DNA of 57,486 nucleotides from Aurantimonas marianensis (GTDB taxonomy: Bacteria > Pseudomonadota > Alphaproteobacteria > Rhizobiales > Rhizobiaceae). Made by a program: the position numbers and the translations under genes. The stretch is taken from contig NZ_JALHBS010000038.1 in NCBI RefSeq assembly GCF_024195285.1, positions 1 to 57,486 on the forward strand, in the 5' to 3' direction. Below the pieces are notes generated by a model. It did no database searches. It was not told the DNA's origin and saw only the letters and a list, made by a program, of their open reading frames with translations. This document shows positions 44,598 to 54,061 of this stretch, piece after piece (position 1 is the first letter of the stretch; each line of letters opens with the position of its first letter).

Positions 44598-45510
44598 CTA
44601 TCCGTCCAGCACGGCCAGTCCGAAACCCGTCCGCCCATAGCCGTTGCCATTGTAGAGCATGTATCGCTTGCCATCATGGTCGAACACGAACGGATAACAG
44701 GTCATCTGTGAATCCCAACCGGTCTCGAACACGTCTATGACGGCACCCACAAGATCCAGCGTCCAATCGCAGCCATCCCGGCTGGCCGCGTGGCCGATCC
44801 GGTAACTTCGCCCGGGCGCCGCGCGATAGGAGAACCACATATCCCACTCGCCGGAGTCGCGCCGAAGTACGGTCGGGCGAGAGAACGCCTGTGCATCGCC
44901 CAGGCTGTGCGTAACCGCTTGCCCCTCGCGGGCCCAGACCATGCCGTCCGAGGACGTCGCCCGGTTGAAGACATGCAGCATCTCGCCGTTGCCTGCGTCC
45001 CAGGCAACCGTCGAACCATACCATATGATGAAGCCATCGCGTGTCGAGACGACCCACGGATAGGAGAGGCTGATCGGATCCTGCGGGCTCGCCCCCAGCA
45101 GCGGACCATCGTCGGCCAGCAACAACGCACCATTCTCCAGCCGGAGGCGCCCGATGTCCCCGCCAGTGGCCACCGGGCGGATTCTGCCAGCCCATGAAGA
45201 GAATGTAACTCTGGCCGTTCGCCTCGTACACGCAGCCGGCGCTGACGCCGGCCGCGTAGAAGCTATCCGGGGGACCATGCGCGAAGAGCGGTTCGTCCGG
45301 CGCATGCACGACCAGTTGCTTGCGGAGATCGACGTCGACCGTGCCGACGGAGGATCGGTTCTTGACGTCCCTCCCGCTGTACAGGACCCGGAAAACGTCG
45401 CCGTCGAGGTGCATTGCCACGGGATTGGCGGCATGGCTTGCCAGCTTCGGGTGACGCGACGTCGGCGTGAACAGACGTCCGAGTTTGGTCCAGCGCACGG
45501 CCTTTCTCAA
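44598..45510 (-). pseudogene. Glycosidase-like five-blade propeller gene, frameshifted
   Basis: The N-terminal frame runs from 45510 (RKAVRWTKLGRLFTPTSRHP) to about GWQNPPGGHW near 45170; the C-terminal frame, shifted by one base, continues with GDIGRLRLENGALLLADDGP to the end at 44598. One extra G in the run GGGG at 45158-45161 explains it: removing one gives HWRDIGR. Both halves have beta-propeller repeat character (DGFIIWYGST, GEWDMWFSYRAAPGRSYRIG) seen in GH43/GH32-like proteins of polysaccharide clusters. Sequencing error or true pseudogene cannot be separated here. Confidence 0.7.
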
Positions 45511-46169
45511 ATCTTCCGAAGTCGGCTACTCGGGACGCGGGACCGTTCCGTTCCCGCCGCCATGTAGACACCTCCTGGTTCGGTGTCCGCCAGGATCAGC
45601 GCCCCAGCCCCGATGACGCAGTTGGCCCCTATGGCGACGCCGTCGCGGAGCGTTGCGTTCACGCCGACAAAGCAGGATTCACCGATGCACACGTTGCCAG
45701 ACACGACTGAGTACGGAGCAAGGAAACAGTGACTTTCGACTATGGAATGGTGACCGACATGAGTACCGCCCCATAAGGTCACGTTATTGCCAATCGTGAC
45801 AAAGGGCTGCACGACGTTGCTTTCCAGAACGAAGCAATTTTCGCCGATCCGGCCGTCGTTCAGCACCGTGGCGCGCGAACTGATGTAGCTCGCACAGCCA
45901 TAGCCCTTGTCCTTGCACGCCAGATATTTCTCGCGCCGAAGCGCGTTGAGTCTCGAATAACTAAGCGCCACGAAGGCGTCGTGGTCCTCCGGCGAAAACC
46001 GCTGCTCGATCTCCTCGAAGGTAATGACGGGCAGGCCCTGAAAGGTGTCGCCGTCCATATGCGCGCCGTCGACAGTGAAGGCGACGACACGCCGCTGCGT
46101 ATCGTTCGTGAAGTAATAATGGGCAAGCTCTGCGATTTGCCCGGTGCCGAAGATGAGGAGATCCTTCAC
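45507..46169 (-). CDS. Hexapeptide sugar acyltransferase (NeuD/PglD-like)
   Basis: 220 residues from the GTG at 46169. N-terminal Rossmann-like part (LLIFGTGQIAELAHYYF) then left-handed beta-helix repeats (IGENCFVLESNVVQPFVTIG, GTHVGHHSIVES with the probable catalytic His). In this pathway it may N-acylate the dTDP-4-amino sugar made by the WecE-like enzyme. Start overlaps the upstream methyltransferase stop (GTGA). Confidence 0.85.
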   Translation of the reverse strand: MKDLLIFGTGQIAELAHYYFTNDTQRRVVAFTVDGAHMDGDTFQGLPVITFEEIEQRFSPEDHDAFVALSYSRLNALRREKYLACKDKGYGCASYISSRATVLNDGRIGENCFVLESNVVQPFVTIGNNVTLWGGTHVGHHSIVESHCFLAPYSVVSGNVCIGESCFVGVNATLRDGVAIGANCVIGAGALILADTEPGGVYMAAGTERSRVPSSRLRKI

Positions 46170-46801
46170 CGTGCCCCTGATCCCGATTTGCGTACGATGA
46201 TCGTGAATTCGTAGAGATCGTAGTCGTGCAGCAATGCGACGTTGCGCGAATAGCGGCTGCGGCACCAGTCGAATGCGGTTCCGGGATCGCAATAGTAGAG
46301 ATCCGGGCGTTTGCGGTTCTCGTCCGAATAGGAGGTGAGGCAATTGAAGGCGAAGCCGCGAGCACTCGTGCGATCCATGTGTTCAAGCGTGGTCTCGACG
46401 TAGCGCGTCCAAGCTTCATTCGTCCGATCGAGACGGACGTTGAAGATACCGCTGGCAACGGTGAAGTCGGCGATCCGGTCTGGCACGGCTGCGACTTCGA
46501 AACGCGTCGCGGGCATCCCGGCGAAACGATTGCGGGCGGCAGCCACCATCTCGGGTGCGATGTCGTATCCGGCATAATCGCAGCGGGGACAGCTTTCCGA
46601 CAATTGATCTCGAAGCGCGCCGTAGCCGCAGCCAAGATCGTTCAGAGAAAAGGCAGCCTCGGTGTCCACGACCTTCAGCAACTGGCCAAACCGGAGAGCC
46701 TGACTGGTTTCACCGTTCCAGTCCACACCCTGAGCGCGCTCGCCATGGGCAGCGAGCTTGCCGGCATAGTAGTGAGCGATGGCATCCAGGTTGTCCGTCA
46801 T
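46166..46801 (-). CDS. SAM-dependent methyltransferase
   Basis: 211 residues from the ATG at 46801; the frame opens further upstream without family similarity. Class I motif SLNDLGCGYGALRDQLSES, then DYAGYDIAPEMVAAA. The overlap ATGA (46798-46801) with the upstream GT2 gene supports this start. Likely modifies a polysaccharide sugar. Confidence 0.8.
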   Translation of the reverse strand: MTDNLDAIAHYYAGKLAAHGERAQGVDWNGETSQALRFGQLLKVVDTEAAFSLNDLGCGYGALRDQLSESCPRCDYAGYDIAPEMVAAARNRFAGMPATRFEVAAVPDRIADFTVASGIFNVRLDRTNEAWTRYVETTLEHMDRTSARGFAFNCLTSYSDENRKRPDLYYCDPGTAFDWCRSRYSRNVALLHDYDLYEFTIIVRKSGSGAR

Positions 46802-47805
46802 TCGGCGGCCCTCGACTCGCACATGTCGACCCTGGACGAAGAGTCCGGCGCCATGTCTTCGCGACCGTTGGAACGCGCAGCCCGTCCGCCGCGATGGACG
46901 CTGCGGACAAGCGTGTAAGGCCGCCGTTTGGCTTCGGTATAGACCTTCGAGAGATAGATCCCGATGACTCCCATGAAGGAGATGATCATGCCGCCTATCA
47001 GCCAGATGGAAGCCATTACCGACGTCCAGCCGTCTGCGATGGTTCCGATGATCGCCCAGATCGACACGAGATAGACGATATAGGCTGCTGCCACCATGGA
47101 GATGGCGAGGCCGATGTAGAATATCCCGATCAGAGGCGCATTGCTGAAGGAAGTGATGGAATCGATCAGGATGTGAAACTTGCGGGTTACCGAATAGGTG
47201 GTCGGGCTCAGGCTGAGCTTGTCGATCCTTATCGGCCGCTGGTCGAAGCCGACGATATGCCAAATTCCCGCCAGGAAGAGCTCTCGCTCATCATATTGCA
47301 GCAGTGCGTCCACGTAGATACGGCGCATGAGCCGCGCCGTGACGATGTTATGCGGCAGGTCGACCCCGGTAATGGCCCGGAAGATGCGGTAGAACCAGTC
47401 CCCGGACCAACGCTCGAACATATTGCCCTTACGCTTCTTCTGGACGCCGAAGACGACATCGCAGCCGTCTTCGCACAGCTTCCGGGAGAAACTTTCGAGC
47501 CACTCCGGCTGCTCCTCCAGATCGCTGTCGATGAGGAAGACGAGGTCGCCCCGGGCGTGCGCGAGCCCGGTCATCATCGCCTTGTGGTGGCCGAAGTTGC
47601 GCGACAGGTCAACGACGCAGACGCGCGGATCTTCGTAGGCGAGTTCCAACGCAATCCGCAGGCTGTGATCCGGCGAACCGTCGTTGACGAGGACGATCTC
47701 GTAGTCGTCGCCGACGAATACATGCGCCGCTTGCGTCACCCGGCGATGAAACTCGCCGATATAGTCTGCGGATCGGTAGAGAGTGGCAACGATAGACAGT
47801 CGCAT
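46798..47805 (-). CDS. GT2 glycosyltransferase with two C-terminal membrane helices
   Basis: 335 residues. GT2 core: LSIVATLYRSADYIGEFHRR, IVLVNDGSPDHSL, LSRNFGHHKAMMTGLAHARG and DLVFLIDSDLEEQPEWL. Two helices follow, as in polyprenyl-phosphate glycosyltransferases such as ArnC and GtrB. A GtrA-type flippase gene lies in the same cluster, which fits a GtrB/GtrA pair. Confidence 0.92.
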   Translation of the reverse strand: MRLSIVATLYRSADYIGEFHRRVTQAAHVFVGDDYEIVLVNDGSPDHSLRIALELAYEDPRVCVVDLSRNFGHHKAMMTGLAHARGDLVFLIDSDLEEQPEWLESFSRKLCEDGCDVVFGVQKKRKGNMFERWSGDWFYRIFRAITGVDLPHNIVTARLMRRIYVDALLQYDERELFLAGIWHIVGFDQRPIRIDKLSLSPTTYSVTRKFHILIDSITSFSNAPLIGIFYIGLAISMVAAAYIVYLVSIWAIIGTIADGWTSVMASIWLIGGMIISFMGVIGIYLSKVYTEAKRRPYTLVRSVHRGGRAARSNGREDMAPDSSSRVDMCESRAAE

Positions 47806-48494
47806 CAGCCCCTGGCCTTCATGAAGTTACGCGCCTCCGGTCCGCAGTTGAACAGGAGATCGAGCATAGTCACACCGTGGACAAACTCTCCCCACAACTG
47901 CGGATACTCAGGGTAGCGGGAATAGTCGAACCACTCCACCCGCATGCCCCGCCGACGGAATTCTGCCTCGTCGAGGTAGTCCTTCGCGGCGGGGCCGCTG
48001 ACATAGACGTCCGCGCCAGCCTGGGAGCAGATGGACGCCAGTCGCTCGGTGCGTTCCTCTGCGAGTTCATAATCGGCGGAACGTGTGAAGTGCGTCGTGA
48101 TGCCGAGTTAATTACAGATTGCGTCCAGAAATGCCCGGTTGAGGTCGGACAGGCTGGACGACGGGGCTGCATAGAGCGGCTCGACGAGCTCAGACACCTG
48201 GTCAAAGAAGCGCGCCCGCCTGTAGTTCGACCGCAGCGACTGCAAATGCGTCGCTGCCCAGTCGCCCCCTTCGATCGCCGTCTCGCGGATCGTCTGATGG
48301 TATCGCCCCTTGCTCGCGACCGGAATCGTCAGCCAACGCACGCCCTGGGGGGTCTTGATCAGATTGCGGTTGCGCCAGTCGCGACGGGTGAACTGCACGT
48401 CGTCGTAGAGCACGAATTCGTCGACCGAGGCGATCAGGTCGAAGTAACCCTTCCACGGAATGTAGTTCGACTGGACGATCGCCACGCGCTTCAT
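47805..48494 (-). pseudogene. WbqC family protein with in-frame stop
   Basis: From the ATG at 48494 (MKRVAIVQSNYIPWKGYFDL) the frame spans 230 codons to the TGA at 47805, the normal WbqC length. Codon 129 is TAA (48108-48110); the reading resumes LGITTHFTRSADYELAEERT, so a single C-to-A change of a Tyr codon would explain it. The N-terminal part alone (128 residues) would be translated. WbqC proteins occur in O-antigen clusters and their activity is not established. Confidence 0.8.
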
Positions 48495-49543
48495 GCCGTC
48501 TCCGCAAGTGCGCAAGCCAGCCGGGCCTGCGCCTCGGCGACCCATTGGCGATTGTCGAGATACCACGCCACCGTCTGACGCAACCCGTCCGCGAAGCTCC
48601 GCTCCGGCCGCCAGCCCAGTGTTTCGCGCAGGCGGGCGGCACTCATCGCGTAGCGGAAATCATGCCCCGGCCGATCCGCCACGCGCGTCAGCAAGGTCCG
48701 GCGTATCCGGCCTTGCGGATCGGGAGCAAGCGTGTCCACGCAGTCGCAGATCGCGGTGGCCAGGTCGATGTTGCGCCGCTCGCATTCGGCGCTGACATTG
48801 TAGACCGTTCCAGGTTCCCCGCGTTCCAGAATGAGGCGCAGCGCGGCACAGTGATCGGCGACGTGGATCCAGTCTCGGACGTTCTTGCCATCGGCATAGA
48901 TCGGCACCGGCTCGAACGCGAGGGCACGCTCGATGACCACCGGAATGAACTTCTCAGGAAACTGCCGCGGCCCGTAATTGTTGGTGCAGTTGGACGTCAG
49001 CACCGGCAACCCGTAGGTGTGGAAATAGGCCCGCACAAGATGGTCCGAGCCGGCCTTGGAGGCCGAATAGGGACTGTTGGGCGCCACGATGGAAGCCTCG
49101 GTGAACGGGGGGTCGTCCGCCTGGAGGGCGCCGTAGACCTCGTCGGTCGAGACGTGCAGAAAGCGGAAGCCGGCGGCCGGCTCGTCGGCCAGCGTGCCGT
49201 GGTAGGCGCGGGCGGCCTCGAGGAGGTTGAAGGTCCCCACGACATTGGTGAAGACGAAGGCCTCCGGCCCGGCGATCGACCGGTCGACATGACTTTCGGC
49301 GGCGAAATGCACGATCGCCCGCGGCCGGTGCTCGCGCAGGATCGTGTCGATCTGTTCACCGTCGCGGATGTCGCCCTTGATGAAACGATGGCGCGGATCG
49401 CCCGAAAGCGCGGACAGATTGCCGGGATGGCCCGCATAGGTCATCCGGTCGAGATTGACGACGGCTTCGTCAGACCGGGCCAGCCAATCGTGGATGAAAT
49501 TCGCGCCAATGAAGCCGGCACCGCCGGTGACAAGGATGGTCAT
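48491..49543 (-). CDS. rfbB: dTDP-glucose 4,6-dehydratase
   Basis: 350 residues from the ATG at 49543. SDR features: TILVTGGAGFIGANFIHDWL, catalytic STDEVYG and YSASK, plus RIRRTLLTRVADRPGHDFRY near the end. Makes dTDP-4-keto-6-deoxyglucose, substrate for the WecE-like aminotransferase. The 4-nt overlap with wbqC shows translational coupling. Confidence 0.96.
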   Translation of the reverse strand: MTILVTGGAGFIGANFIHDWLARSDEAVVNLDRMTYAGHPGNLSALSGDPRHRFIKGDIRDGEQIDTILREHRPRAIVHFAAESHVDRSIAGPEAFVFTNVVGTFNLLEAARAYHGTLADEPAAGFRFLHVSTDEVYGALQADDPPFTEASIVAPNSPYSASKAGSDHLVRAYFHTYGLPVLTSNCTNNYGPRQFPEKFIPVVIERALAFEPVPIYADGKNVRDWIHVADHCAALRLILERGEPGTVYNVSAECERRNIDLATAICDCVDTLAPDPQGRIRRTLLTRVADRPGHDFRYAMSAARLRETLGWRPERSFADGLRQTVAWYLDNRQWVAEAQARLACALAETA

Positions 49544-49676
49544 CGCGCGCTGCAATAGTCCTTTTCGTTAAGATCGGCGCATACCTGACGCTGCGCCCCC
49601 ATATGCCGGATGCGGCGCGGTATGACAAGGCGCGGCCAGTCTGCGCTGATCGCGCCCGGGACGGCGTTCCACTCCC

Positions 49677-51770
49677 TCAGGGACTGGTGGGAAAGCCGCC
49701 GAAGCCGCGCAAAAGCCACATGTCGCGCCATCCGGTCGGAAGCGAGGCGGTCAGCAGCGGCGGCAGAACCGAACGTCCCTCGCTTCGCTCGAGCGTCGCC
49801 TCGCAGCCCTGCGGCAGTGGATCGACCGCGATCGTGGCAAGGTGCTGGGTCGGGCGATAGAAGGCCGGCAGCAGAAACGTCACGGACCCCTTGCTGCCGC
49901 GCGCGACCGACGCCCGCAGGTCATGGTCGAAAGGCTGCCAGACATTGTCGGCCGTCGCATACCCGACCTGAGCGACATAGTCGCCCGCCGGGCAGTTTTG
50001 CAGGGTGAGAACGAGCCGATCCGCCGCTGCGCGAACATCCCACTGCAGACCCATGGTAGGCATCGCATCGGTCATGCTGTCCAGCCTCGCCGCAACCACG
50101 TCGCGATGCCGCGGCGGCACCGGCACCGTGAAGACTCCCCGACGCCGCTCTTCGACCGTCTCGACCCGCCAATCGGCTGCGACCGGCGCTCGTGGCGCGG
50201 CCAGCAGCCCCTCCAGCTCGCCGCGCAGTGCCTGCTGCTGATACAGCAGAAGCGCACCGTAAGTGATGGCGACCAAAGCGACGGCGCCGGCTGCGAAAGC
50301 CGCGAATCGCCTGCCGACGCGCTTCAGACCGCCCCCATCGGACGGGGCGGCGAATAGGGCCAGGATCGAGGTCACCCAGACGAACTCCAGGTGGAACACA
50401 TGCCGGACCGAGAACTGCACCACCGGGAAGGCCAGAACCAGCGCGAAGATCACCGCAACACCCAGGGCCTCATTGGGCCGGATCGCCATCTCCCGCCAGA
50501 AAAACACCGCCAGGCCGGCGATGGCGAGGGGGACAAGCCACACGTTACCCAGCGCATCGTAGAAAAAGGCGAGATAGCGGCTCGCCGCTGGACCGTTGCG
50601 CACCGGGCCGCCCGGGTCGAGGCCGGTGCGGTCCGTCGCCACGAGGACCGGAAAGGCCGTGATCCAGGCCGCCGATTTGAGGCCCTGTGTGGCGAGGTCG
50701 CCCAGGAAATACGGCAGCCACCGGACCATGTTGGTTCCGGAGTATCGCATGGCTTGCGAGACACCGTAATAGGGCGGCGATTCGCGATTATCCCACTCGG
50801 GATGAAGCGGTCGTTCGGCCGCGGCGATCGAGGACAGCGACAGCTCGTCGGAATAGCGATCGCCCAATCCGTAGACGGCCGGTTCGATCGCCAGGTAGGA
50901 TCGGAACGGCTCGCTCAAGCCCTGGAGCACCAGCGACCCGGCTGCTCCCGAACCCGTGACCGACAAAATCGGCCAGGCCGACAGCATCATCATCGCGACC
51001 ATCGCCGCCGCCCCCGCGCCGCGACGCGCCAGGGCCCGCAGCCCTGGGGCCACGAGGAGCGCCAGCACACCGATTGGCGCGAGGATGATGACATCGCCGC
51101 GAAAGCCGACACCGATGCCGATCGCCAGGCCGGCGAGCATGCCCCATCCCAGTGCCCCGCGCAGCGATCCGGCGCGCATCGTCAGGATGACGAAGACAAG
51201 TGTCCAGACGAAGAAGGGCGCCTTGGAATAGTCGCGGAACGAGGTAACCAGCGACAGGGCCACTGGCGAGGCGGCAAGCACGCCGCCGCCTACCAGCGCC
51301 AATACCAGCGGGAAAAACAGCCGAAGCAGGACAAAGGCACCGGCCGCATAGGCGCCGGTCGCAACGGCCACCAGCGGCCACAGCTCGGCATAGGTCAATC
51401 GCGGCGGATGCCAGAGCGCGCCGACCGCGTAGGCGAGATAGAGCTGCAGGCGCGCGAACAGGCCCGGCGGCCCTATCGCTGCAGCCGCACCAAGAGCTTG
51501 GCAGTCGAACTCCCTCGCGCGCACGAGGATGAACTCCTTGAGCACATCCGAGACCGCGCCGGGATGGCCAAAGCCGAGCCCGCACCCCGCATAGACGACC
51601 TCGGGCGTGAAGTTCTGATAGAAGAAAAGATAGCCGGCCTGCCGGAGCGTGAGGACGCCCAGCGTCGCCCCGACAGCAGCGATCAGGAGCGCCGCGATCC
51701 AGTCCAGATGGCGATGGGTGAGGGATGCGGGCCTGGGTCGCGCTGTCCCTTGCCCCTGCGTCGCAATCAA
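49677..51770 (-). CDS. Polytopic membrane protein of the polysaccharide cluster
   Basis: 697 residues. About ten or more membrane helices in residues 20-500 (WIAALLIAAVGATLGVLTL, GALGWGMLAGLAIGIGVGFR), then a soluble C-terminal domain of about 190 residues containing PVPPRHRDVVAARLDSMTDA. The topology resembles GT39/GT-C lipid-linked-sugar transferases, but I see no family signature such as a clear DxD. It lies between wecE-like and rfbB. Likely glycosyltransferase or polymerase. Confidence 0.75.
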   Translation of the reverse strand: MIATQGQGTARPRPASLTHRHLDWIAALLIAAVGATLGVLTLRQAGYLFFYQNFTPEVVYAGCGLGFGHPGAVSDVLKEFILVRAREFDCQALGAAAAIGPPGLFARLQLYLAYAVGALWHPPRLTYAELWPLVAVATGAYAAGAFVLLRLFFPLVLALVGGGVLAASPVALSLVTSFRDYSKAPFFVWTLVFVILTMRAGSLRGALGWGMLAGLAIGIGVGFRGDVIILAPIGVLALLVAPGLRALARRGAGAAAMVAMMMLSAWPILSVTGSGAAGSLVLQGLSEPFRSYLAIEPAVYGLGDRYSDELSLSSIAAAERPLHPEWDNRESPPYYGVSQAMRYSGTNMVRWLPYFLGDLATQGLKSAAWITAFPVLVATDRTGLDPGGPVRNGPAASRYLAFFYDALGNVWLVPLAIAGLAVFFWREMAIRPNEALGVAVIFALVLAFPVVQFSVRHVFHLEFVWVTSILALFAAPSDGGGLKRVGRRFAAFAAGAVALVAITYGALLLYQQQALRGELEGLLAAPRAPVAADWRVETVEERRRGVFTVPVPPRHRDVVAARLDSMTDAMPTMGLQWDVRAAADRLVLTLQNCPAGDYVAQVGYATADNVWQPFDHDLRASVARGSKGSVTFLLPAFYRPTQHLATIAVDPLPQGCEATLERSEGRSVLPPLLTASLPTGWRDMWLLRGFGGFPTSP

Positions 51771-52912
51771 TCCAGCGCCTCACGCAGCAGTGCGGCGATC
51801 CGCGCAAGGTCGGTCTCGGCCAGCCCCGCGTGAAGCGGCAGCCGCAGCAGTTGCCGCGACGCCTCGGCGGTCACCGGCAGGTCCCCGACCGCTCGACCGA
51901 AGCGCTGTCCGGCTGGCGAATTGTGCAGCGGCACATAGTGGAAGGCGGACCGCACACCGGCCGCGGCCAGATGATCGATCACCGCCTGCCGGTCCCGATC
52001 GCTCGCCAGCATCACATAATAGATATGGCCGTTGGGCGTGCACTCTGCCGGCACGCCAGGACGGGACAGCGCCCCCGAAGCCTCAAGCGGCGCCAGGAGT
52101 TCATCATACATCCGCCAGAGCCGGAGGCGGCGCTCGGTGATGGCCCGGGCTTCCTCAAGCTGCGCCAACAGGAATGCCGCCACGATCTCGCTAGGCAGAA
52201 AGGACGATCCGATGTCCTGCCAGGTGTACTTGTCGGTCTCGCCGCGCAGGAAGCGGCTGCGATCGGTTCCCTTCTCGCGCACGATCTCGGCGCGGTGCGC
52301 CAGCGACGCGTCGTTGACCAGCAACGCCCCCCCCTCGCCCGACACCACATTCTTGGTCTCGTGGAAGCTCAGGGCTCCGAGGGCACCGATGCTCCCGAGC
52401 GCCTGCCCGCGATAGGTCGCCAGCAAACCCTGCGCCGCATCTTCGACGACCGCGAGACCGTGTCGCGCCGCAGCCGCCATGATCGCATCCATCTCGCAGG
52501 CGATGCCCGCATAGTGGACGACGGCGATTGCCCGTGTCCGGGGTGTGATCGCCGCTTCGATCAGTCTCTCGTCGAGATTCAGCGTATCGCGCCGAATATC
52601 CACGAAGACCGGGACACCGCCGCGCAGGACAAAGGCATTGGCCGTCGACACGAACGTGTAGGACGGCATGATCACCTCGTCGCCCGGCATAATGTCGAGC
52701 AGCAGCGCCGCCATTTCCAGCGCCGCCGTACAGGAATGGGTCAGCAGCGCCTTTGCCGCTCCGGTTTCCCGTTCCAGCCACGCATGGCAACGTTTCGTGA
52801 AACCGCCGTCACCCGCGAGCTGACGCGCCGCTACGGCCTCCGCCACGTATCGGCACTCTTTGCCGGAGAGGTCGGGGGCGGTGAGAGGAATCGGAGCGGA
52901 GGAAGCAGCCAT
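51767..52912 (-). CDS. DegT/DnrJ/EryC1/StrS aminotransferase (WecE-like)
   Basis: 381 residues. PLP lysine K187 in SFHETKNVVSGEGGAL; other family blocks: MPSYTFVSTANAFVLRGGVP, VVEDAAQGLLATYRGQ, and QDIGSSFLPSEIVAAFLLAQ. The FHETKN variant is that of WecE/RffA, which makes dTDP-4-amino-4,6-dideoxygalactose from the RmlB product. Most upstream gene of the cluster; the next gene overlaps by 4 nt. Confidence 0.9.
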   Translation of the reverse strand: MAASSAPIPLTAPDLSGKECRYVAEAVAARQLAGDGGFTKRCHAWLERETGAAKALLTHSCTAALEMAALLLDIMPGDEVIMPSYTFVSTANAFVLRGGVPVFVDIRRDTLNLDERLIEAAITPRTRAIAVVHYAGIACEMDAIMAAAARHGLAVVEDAAQGLLATYRGQALGSIGALGALSFHETKNVVSGEGGALLVNDASLAHRAEIVREKGTDRSRFLRGETDKYTWQDIGSSFLPSEIVAAFLLAQLEEARAITERRLRLWRMYDELLAPLEASGALSRPGVPAECTPNGHIYYVMLASDRDRQAVIDHLAAAGVRSAFHYVPLHNSPAGQRFGRAVGDLPVTAEASRQLLRLPLHAGLAETDLARIAALLREALD

Positions 52913-53565
52913 TCCCGCACAACTATCCTACTGACAATGCCGGGGCAAATACGGGTGCTGCCTCATGGAGCGGTATAGCTGGGCGCTAATCGTCGCCATT
53001 GTGTCAGGCGCGGACCTGCTTGATCGGGACCCCACTGCAATCAGGGCCGATGCCCGCATGGACGTCCTCAACTTCATCGAGCGCGAGTGAAATCCCGGAC
53101 GTCGTCATTTATACGACCCGCGGCGACAGCGACCCGTTCGATCGCGCTGCACTACGGGCTTGTCCGGCCGGAAGCGCCGCATCCGCCCCGCCCCGCTTCG
53201 GCGCCGAGATGCCGGAATGGCCGGCCGGATGGGTTCCCATCGTTCCAGTTTTGTTATCGGCCCTTACAGATCCTCGATCGACTACGAAAGGAGTGCCCAG
53301 GCCGCTTCCGCGTCTGCAAGCCTCTGACTGTCAGCTGAACCGGCGAGGGCCAGTCCAATTGGTGAACGGAAACCTCCTTCATCCGCCCGCATCTCGCTTT
53401 TTCCGCAAATCTTGACGCTACGTCGTTTTGGCCCTAGCATCGTTATGCGGCACGGTCCGATGGAATTTTGCACGGTATACTTCAAAGAAATTGGCTGCGG
53501 TATAGTAACAACTGCCTTTGGCCCGTTCCGCGCCTGCCAGTTTACGAATCAACCAGGGGGATGGA
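52913..53565. other. Intergenic region upstream of wecE-like and lipoprotein genes
   Basis: About 650 bp, with promoter activity expected at both ends. A 41-codon frame at 52965-53090 is not convincing. Nothing else recognised; no hairpin or repeat stood out. Confidence 0.4.
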
Positions 53566-53958
53566 GTGCGACTTTCTCAAGCCTTCATTCCGGCGGCGGC
53601 AGTGACTAGTCTCGCCGCCATGTTGTCTGCCTGCGGGGTGGAGAACGGTGGCCCTCCGCCAGATTTGCCCTTGGCGGAGATCGACGGGCTGCGCGCCGAC
53701 AGAATGGGAGACCGCGTGGCGGAAGCGGAAAAGCCGGCCGGGTCGCAGGAGCGCGTGACGGTGACGGGCACCTACGCAACCCGCGGCGACGGCGTCGAAT
53801 GTCCCAAGATCAGAACCGACGACGGCGAGCTTGTCGGCGTCTCCTACGTTGCGACGGACGTGCCCCTGGGCGCGCGCGTCGAGATCTCCGGCTATTACGT
53901 CAACATGACGACCTGCCGCGGCCCGGTCGTCTATGCGGAGCAATTGCGGAAACTTTGA
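53566..53958 (+). CDS. Small lipoprotein
   Basis: 130 residues from a GTG at 53566 behind GGGGGATGGA; the ORF opens 16 codons earlier. Lipoprotein signal: FIPAAAVTSLAAMLSACGVE with lipobox Cys. The mature domain is beta-rich with two further cysteines (GVECPKIRT, MTTCRGP), likely disulfide-bonded. No family recognised; similar in layout to OB-fold envelope proteins. Confidence 0.7.
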   Translation: MRLSQAFIPAAAVTSLAAMLSACGVENGGPPPDLPLAEIDGLRADRMGDRVAEAEKPAGSQERVTVTGTYATRGDGVECPKIRTDDGELVGVSYVATDVPLGARVEISGYYVNMTTCRGPVVYAEQLRKL

Positions 53959-54061
53959 GCGGTCACGCGCCAGCCGTCAGGATCTGATCGCGCGGATCTG
54001 AAGTGGGACAGGCGCCGCAGGTCATGCGCGTCCTGCCGAACCAGAAGAAGGAATCCGATCG

